From: Eubacterium sp. AF22-8LB
GTDB taxonomy: Bacteria > Bacillota_I > Bacilli_A > Erysipelotrichales > Erysipelotrichaceae
Length of the DNA stretch: 52,129 nucleotides
Direction of reading: 5' to 3'
Assembly (NCBI RefSeq): GCF_003458715.1
Contig: NZ_QRVI01000017.1
Location: 1-52,129, forward strand
Both the position numbers and the translations under genes were made by a program. A model generated the notes under the pieces. The model made no database searches, was not told the DNA's origin, and was given only the letters and a program-made list of their open reading frames with translations. This document shows positions 49,850 to 52,129 of the stretch, one piece after another (position 1 is the first letter of the stretch; every line of letters begins with the position of its first letter).

Positions 49850-50998
49850 ATGAATGGGAATAAGTTATTAACCGGCTTCTTAGTTTTGGGTATGGGACTG
49901 AGTTTAGTGGCTTGTTCAAGTGATAAGCCTGAGTCTAAAAAAGAAGAGACTAAGGTAGCAGAAAAGAAAAAAGAAGAGAAACAAATTGTTACGCAGGATC
50001 GAACAGCTAAATTGAGTATTGTTGAAGATCTATCTCCTTATTTTACTTCATCTAGAGAGGGTGTAGGTAAAATGGAGAGTATGTTAAAGGATAATGGTTC
50101 GATTATCTATAAGTGTTTAAATGAAGAAAATAAGTATGAGTTGAATGCTGAAATTAAATTGTTGTCGTCTAGCTCAGCTGAAAAGAGTGCGGATCTACAG
50201 AATTCAATGTATGGTGAAAATGACGAGGATAAAAAGTATAAGCCTTGTACGTTTGAGGGCTTTGATGCGTATAGTCATACCATCAATCTTGGTACAATTG
50301 AAAATACTAGACTTCACTATTATGTAGATTATCCAGTCGAGGATATCAACAAAGTCGTTTCTATCGAAATCAACCAGAAGAATGATAAAGAAAAGGATAC
50401 TTCTGATTTAGAACCTTTTGCGAAGGCTATTGTTAAAAATATGAAGTTGGAAAAGGTGAAGGAAGAAAAGAAAGAGGAAGTAAAGAAGGAAGTTAAAGAA
50501 GAGAAGAAGGATGAAAACAGTAAGGAAATCGTTGGTGAATCGTCTCGTGCAAAATTAACTTTACCTAGGGATTTGACTTCGTTCTATACGCCTAGTGAAA
50601 AGTATGACACAATCAAGGGTGAGCAAGATAAGGGAAACATTGGTTATACATTAAGTCGAAAAGATCCAGATCGTTCAATATACGTAAACATATGTACGGA
50701 TTCAAGTGATACGGTTGAAGAGGCTATCGTCTTCCATAACGAGCATTTAAGTAAAGGAGAAGAGCCATTCACAGAGTATACATTGGGTGAATATTCTGGG
50801 TATCGTTCTATGAGCTACCACAATTATTGGAATAGTGCCAATGATACGACGTATAGGTATAAGTTAAATTATCCAGTGGGCGATAAAAATGTAATATTAT
50901 CATGTTCTGTAACACTTCGTGATAATTCGGATGATACGACAGGATTAGAAGATATATTATTGGCGGCTTTGCAGCAATTGAAGGTAGAAATTAAATAA
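49850..50998 (+). CDS. Two-domain K/E-linker lipoprotein, array member 5
   Basis: The 382-residue protein has lipobox LVAC (Cys22), a first shared domain (about 50-200; YKPCTFEGFDAYSH; ending IVKNMKLEKV), a second K/E-rich linker (about 200-225; VKKEVKEEKKDEN) and a second shared domain (LTLPRDLTSFYTPSEKYD; YTLGEYSGYRS; ending LQQLKVEIK). It looks like a fusion of two array units in which the second lost its signal peptide. AGGAG precedes the ATG. Confidence 0.72.
   Translation: MNGNKLLTGFLVLGMGLSLVACSSDKPESKKEETKVAEKKKEEKQIVTQDRTAKLSIVEDLSPYFTSSREGVGKMESMLKDNGSIIYKCLNEENKYELNAEIKLLSSSSAEKSADLQNSMYGENDEDKKYKPCTFEGFDAYSHTINLGTIENTRLHYYVDYPVEDINKVVSIEINQKNDKEKDTSDLEPFAKAIVKNMKLEKVKEEKKEEVKKEVKEEKKDENSKEIVGESSRAKLTLPRDLTSFYTPSEKYDTIKGEQDKGNIGYTLSRKDPDRSIYVNICTDSSDTVEEAIVFHNEHLSKGEEPFTEYTLGEYSGYRSMSYHNYWNSANDTTYRYKLNYPVGDKNVILSCSVTLRDNSDDTTGLEDILLAALQQLKVEIK
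49859..49918 (+). repeat. Signal-peptide DNA repeat, copy B
   Basis: Second copy of the repeat at 49183-49242, in frame at the start of the two-domain lipoprotein. Confidence 0.8.
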
Positions 50999-51015
50999 TA
51001 ATAGGAGAACATAAT

Positions 51016-51630
51016 ATGAAAAATAATAAGTTATTAACAAGTCTGTTTGTGCTTGGTATGGGTTTGAGTCTAGTTGCATGTGGTAGTAGCGATGGTGGTA
51101 CAACTACAAAGACGGATGGCACAAAAACGGTAGAGAAGAAAGAAGAGCAGAAGTTTGCCGAAAGAAAAGAGTATGAATCGGAGGGTCTAGCTTGTAATTT
51201 TAAATTGCCAAACTTGGATTCTTTCTATTTGGTGAAGGGTTTAGAAAAGCCTGTTTACAATACGGAATTATCACTTGGAAGCACAAAATATGAAGTTTAT
51301 GATGATTATCTTCCGGTTCTTTTAGTATATGTAGGAGATGATGCCTTTGCGGAATGGAGTGATGGATATACTATTGAGGAACTTGCGACAAAAGATTTGA
51401 ATGGGCAAGCTGACTATAAAGAGACAAAAGTCGGTGGCTATAGAGCTTTAGTTGCGGATTTATCGGATGAGGATGACGTAAAGAAAGAATATTATATTGA
51501 ACATCCAGATCTTCCAAATGGAATCGTTTGTATTGAAGTCAATGAATATGATGATAATGATATTTCAGATGAATTGGCAGAAGCGATTATTAAAGAGTTC
51601 AAAGTTGTTGAGCTTTTAGATGTTGAATAA
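51016..51630 (+). CDS. Small lipoprotein, array member 6
   Basis: The 204-residue protein has lipobox LVAC (Cys22), a Gly/Thr-rich short linker instead of K/E repeats, and a diverged domain (GLACNFKLPNLDSFYLVKG; YKETKVGGYRALVAD; ending IIKEFKVVELL). The domain is more acidic than in members 1-5. TAGGAGAA precedes the ATG. Confidence 0.7.
   Translation: MKNNKLLTSLFVLGMGLSLVACGSSDGGTTTKTDGTKTVEKKEEQKFAERKEYESEGLACNFKLPNLDSFYLVKGLEKPVYNTELSLGSTKYEVYDDYLPVLLVYVGDDAFAEWSDGYTIEELATKDLNGQADYKETKVGGYRALVADLSDEDDVKKEYYIEHPDLPNGIVCIEVNEYDDNDISDELAEAIIKEFKVVELLDVE
51024..51083 (+). repeat. Signal-peptide DNA repeat, copy C
   Basis: Third, more diverged copy, at the start of array member 6. The last 38 nt of the window (52092-52129) hold nothing recognisable. 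Confidence 0.65.
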
Positions 51631-51632
51631 TT

Positions 51633-52091
51633 GTGCTTGATACCAAAAGAAAAGAGTTGAATGTGCAGGGATTGGCTTGTACATTCACTCTTCCGAATGT
51701 GGATGCGTATTTTCTTGTGAATGATGAGCCTGTTTTGTATAAAAGTAAAGTGGTTGCTTCAGGTGTGATGTATCGCATTCTAGGTGAGAATACAGATATT
51801 GTAGTATTTGTGGATACGATTCCTTATATTGAACATAATGCGATGTCCTATGATGAGGTTGTTCATGTTGAGTTTGAAAATCTGGACTACAAAGAGGTAG
51901 AGATACTTTCTTATAAGGCATGTGTGGTTGAGGAAGGGGATGGCTGTTACATAAAACGTACGTATCTTGTAGATTATTTGGGTCTGTCTAGTGGTGTACT
52001 GAGAATTGAAATTTTGAGTAAATCAAATGAATTTGATTCTTTAGTAAGTGCAATAGTAAAAGAAATACAAGTGATGTTAGCATATAAATAG
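51633..52091 (+). CDS. Signal-less homologue of array member 6
   Basis: The 152-residue frame from GTG 51633 matches the mature domain of member 6 (KRKELNVQGLACTFTLPNVD against ERKEYESEGLACNFKLPNLD; DYKEVEILSYKACVVEE; ending IVKEIQVMLAYK). It has no signal peptide or lipobox and no ribosome site; its start is 2 nt after the previous stop. It may be translated by reinitiation, be a split two-domain protein, or be a decaying duplicate. Confidence 0.55.
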   Translation: MLDTKRKELNVQGLACTFTLPNVDAYFLVNDEPVLYKSKVVASGVMYRILGENTDIVVFVDTIPYIEHNAMSYDEVVHVEFENLDYKEVEILSYKACVVEEGDGCYIKRTYLVDYLGLSSGVLRIEILSKSNEFDSLVSAIVKEIQVMLAYK

Positions 52092-52129
52092 GACTAGTCA
52101 AAAAGAGAAAATTTACACCAGTGGTACAA

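Overview
The window is a low-G+C Gram-positive (Firmicutes) chromosome segment. Gene order and protein character suggest an Erysipelotrichia-type gut bacterium (inference). The signs are the rplU-prp-rpmA-obg cluster with a Prp-cleaved L27 extension, ylbM divergent from ylbN-rpmF, an RNase J2-like gene beside ftsK/spoIIIE, parE-parC, yneF, and strong AGGAGG ribosome sites. I see no rRNA or tRNA genes and no CRISPR array.

Layout. 1-9.3 kb: housekeeping genes on the + strand: ribosomal proteins L21 and L27 with the Prp protease, Obg, exonuclease III, RuvAB, RecJ, Apt and Rel. 9.3-14.6 kb: a DUF218 protein and TmcAL on the - strand, then YlbN(YceD)-L32, UppP, RNase Y and a small 2[4Fe-4S] ferredoxin. 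14.6-20.6 kb: MiaB, an RNase J paralogue with a dismantled metal site, FtsK, and a RidA-like protein with a Cys-rich tail. 20.6-22.1 kb: a ComK-like gene and plsY on the - strand, then a decayed HTH gene between two direct repeats. 22.1-27.7 kb: ParE, ParC, an EamA transporter and YneF. 27.8-33.4 kb: a c-di-GMP phosphodiesterase (REC/degenerate GGDEF/EAL), a diguanylate cyclase, and thiC behind a TPP riboswitch with a terminator.

33.4-41.3 kb is accessory DNA. It holds a decayed IS91-like transposase, an unusual TnpB-like gene followed by a strongly folded RNA-like segment, and a Crp/Fnr regulator. Next comes a roughly 3.4 kb island of visibly higher G+C and different codon use (a structured leader, an AGCS amino acid:Na+ symporter and a YtcJ-type amidohydrolase), ending against a truncated DUF6431-type transposase fragment.

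41.4-52.1 kb is a surface/sensory region. On the - strand a solute-binding lipoprotein without permeases is paired with a membrane-anchored LuxR-type regulator. Divergent from it, behind a cre-like site, are two zinc-finger (DUF4428-like) proteins, a large lipoprotein, and a tandem array of paralogous small lipoproteins with K/E-rich linkers. One array member carries two domains and the last has lost its signal peptide. This array is the most system-like unexplained feature of the window. The folded segment after the TnpB-like gene and the leader of the foreign island are the best unexplained RNA candidates.
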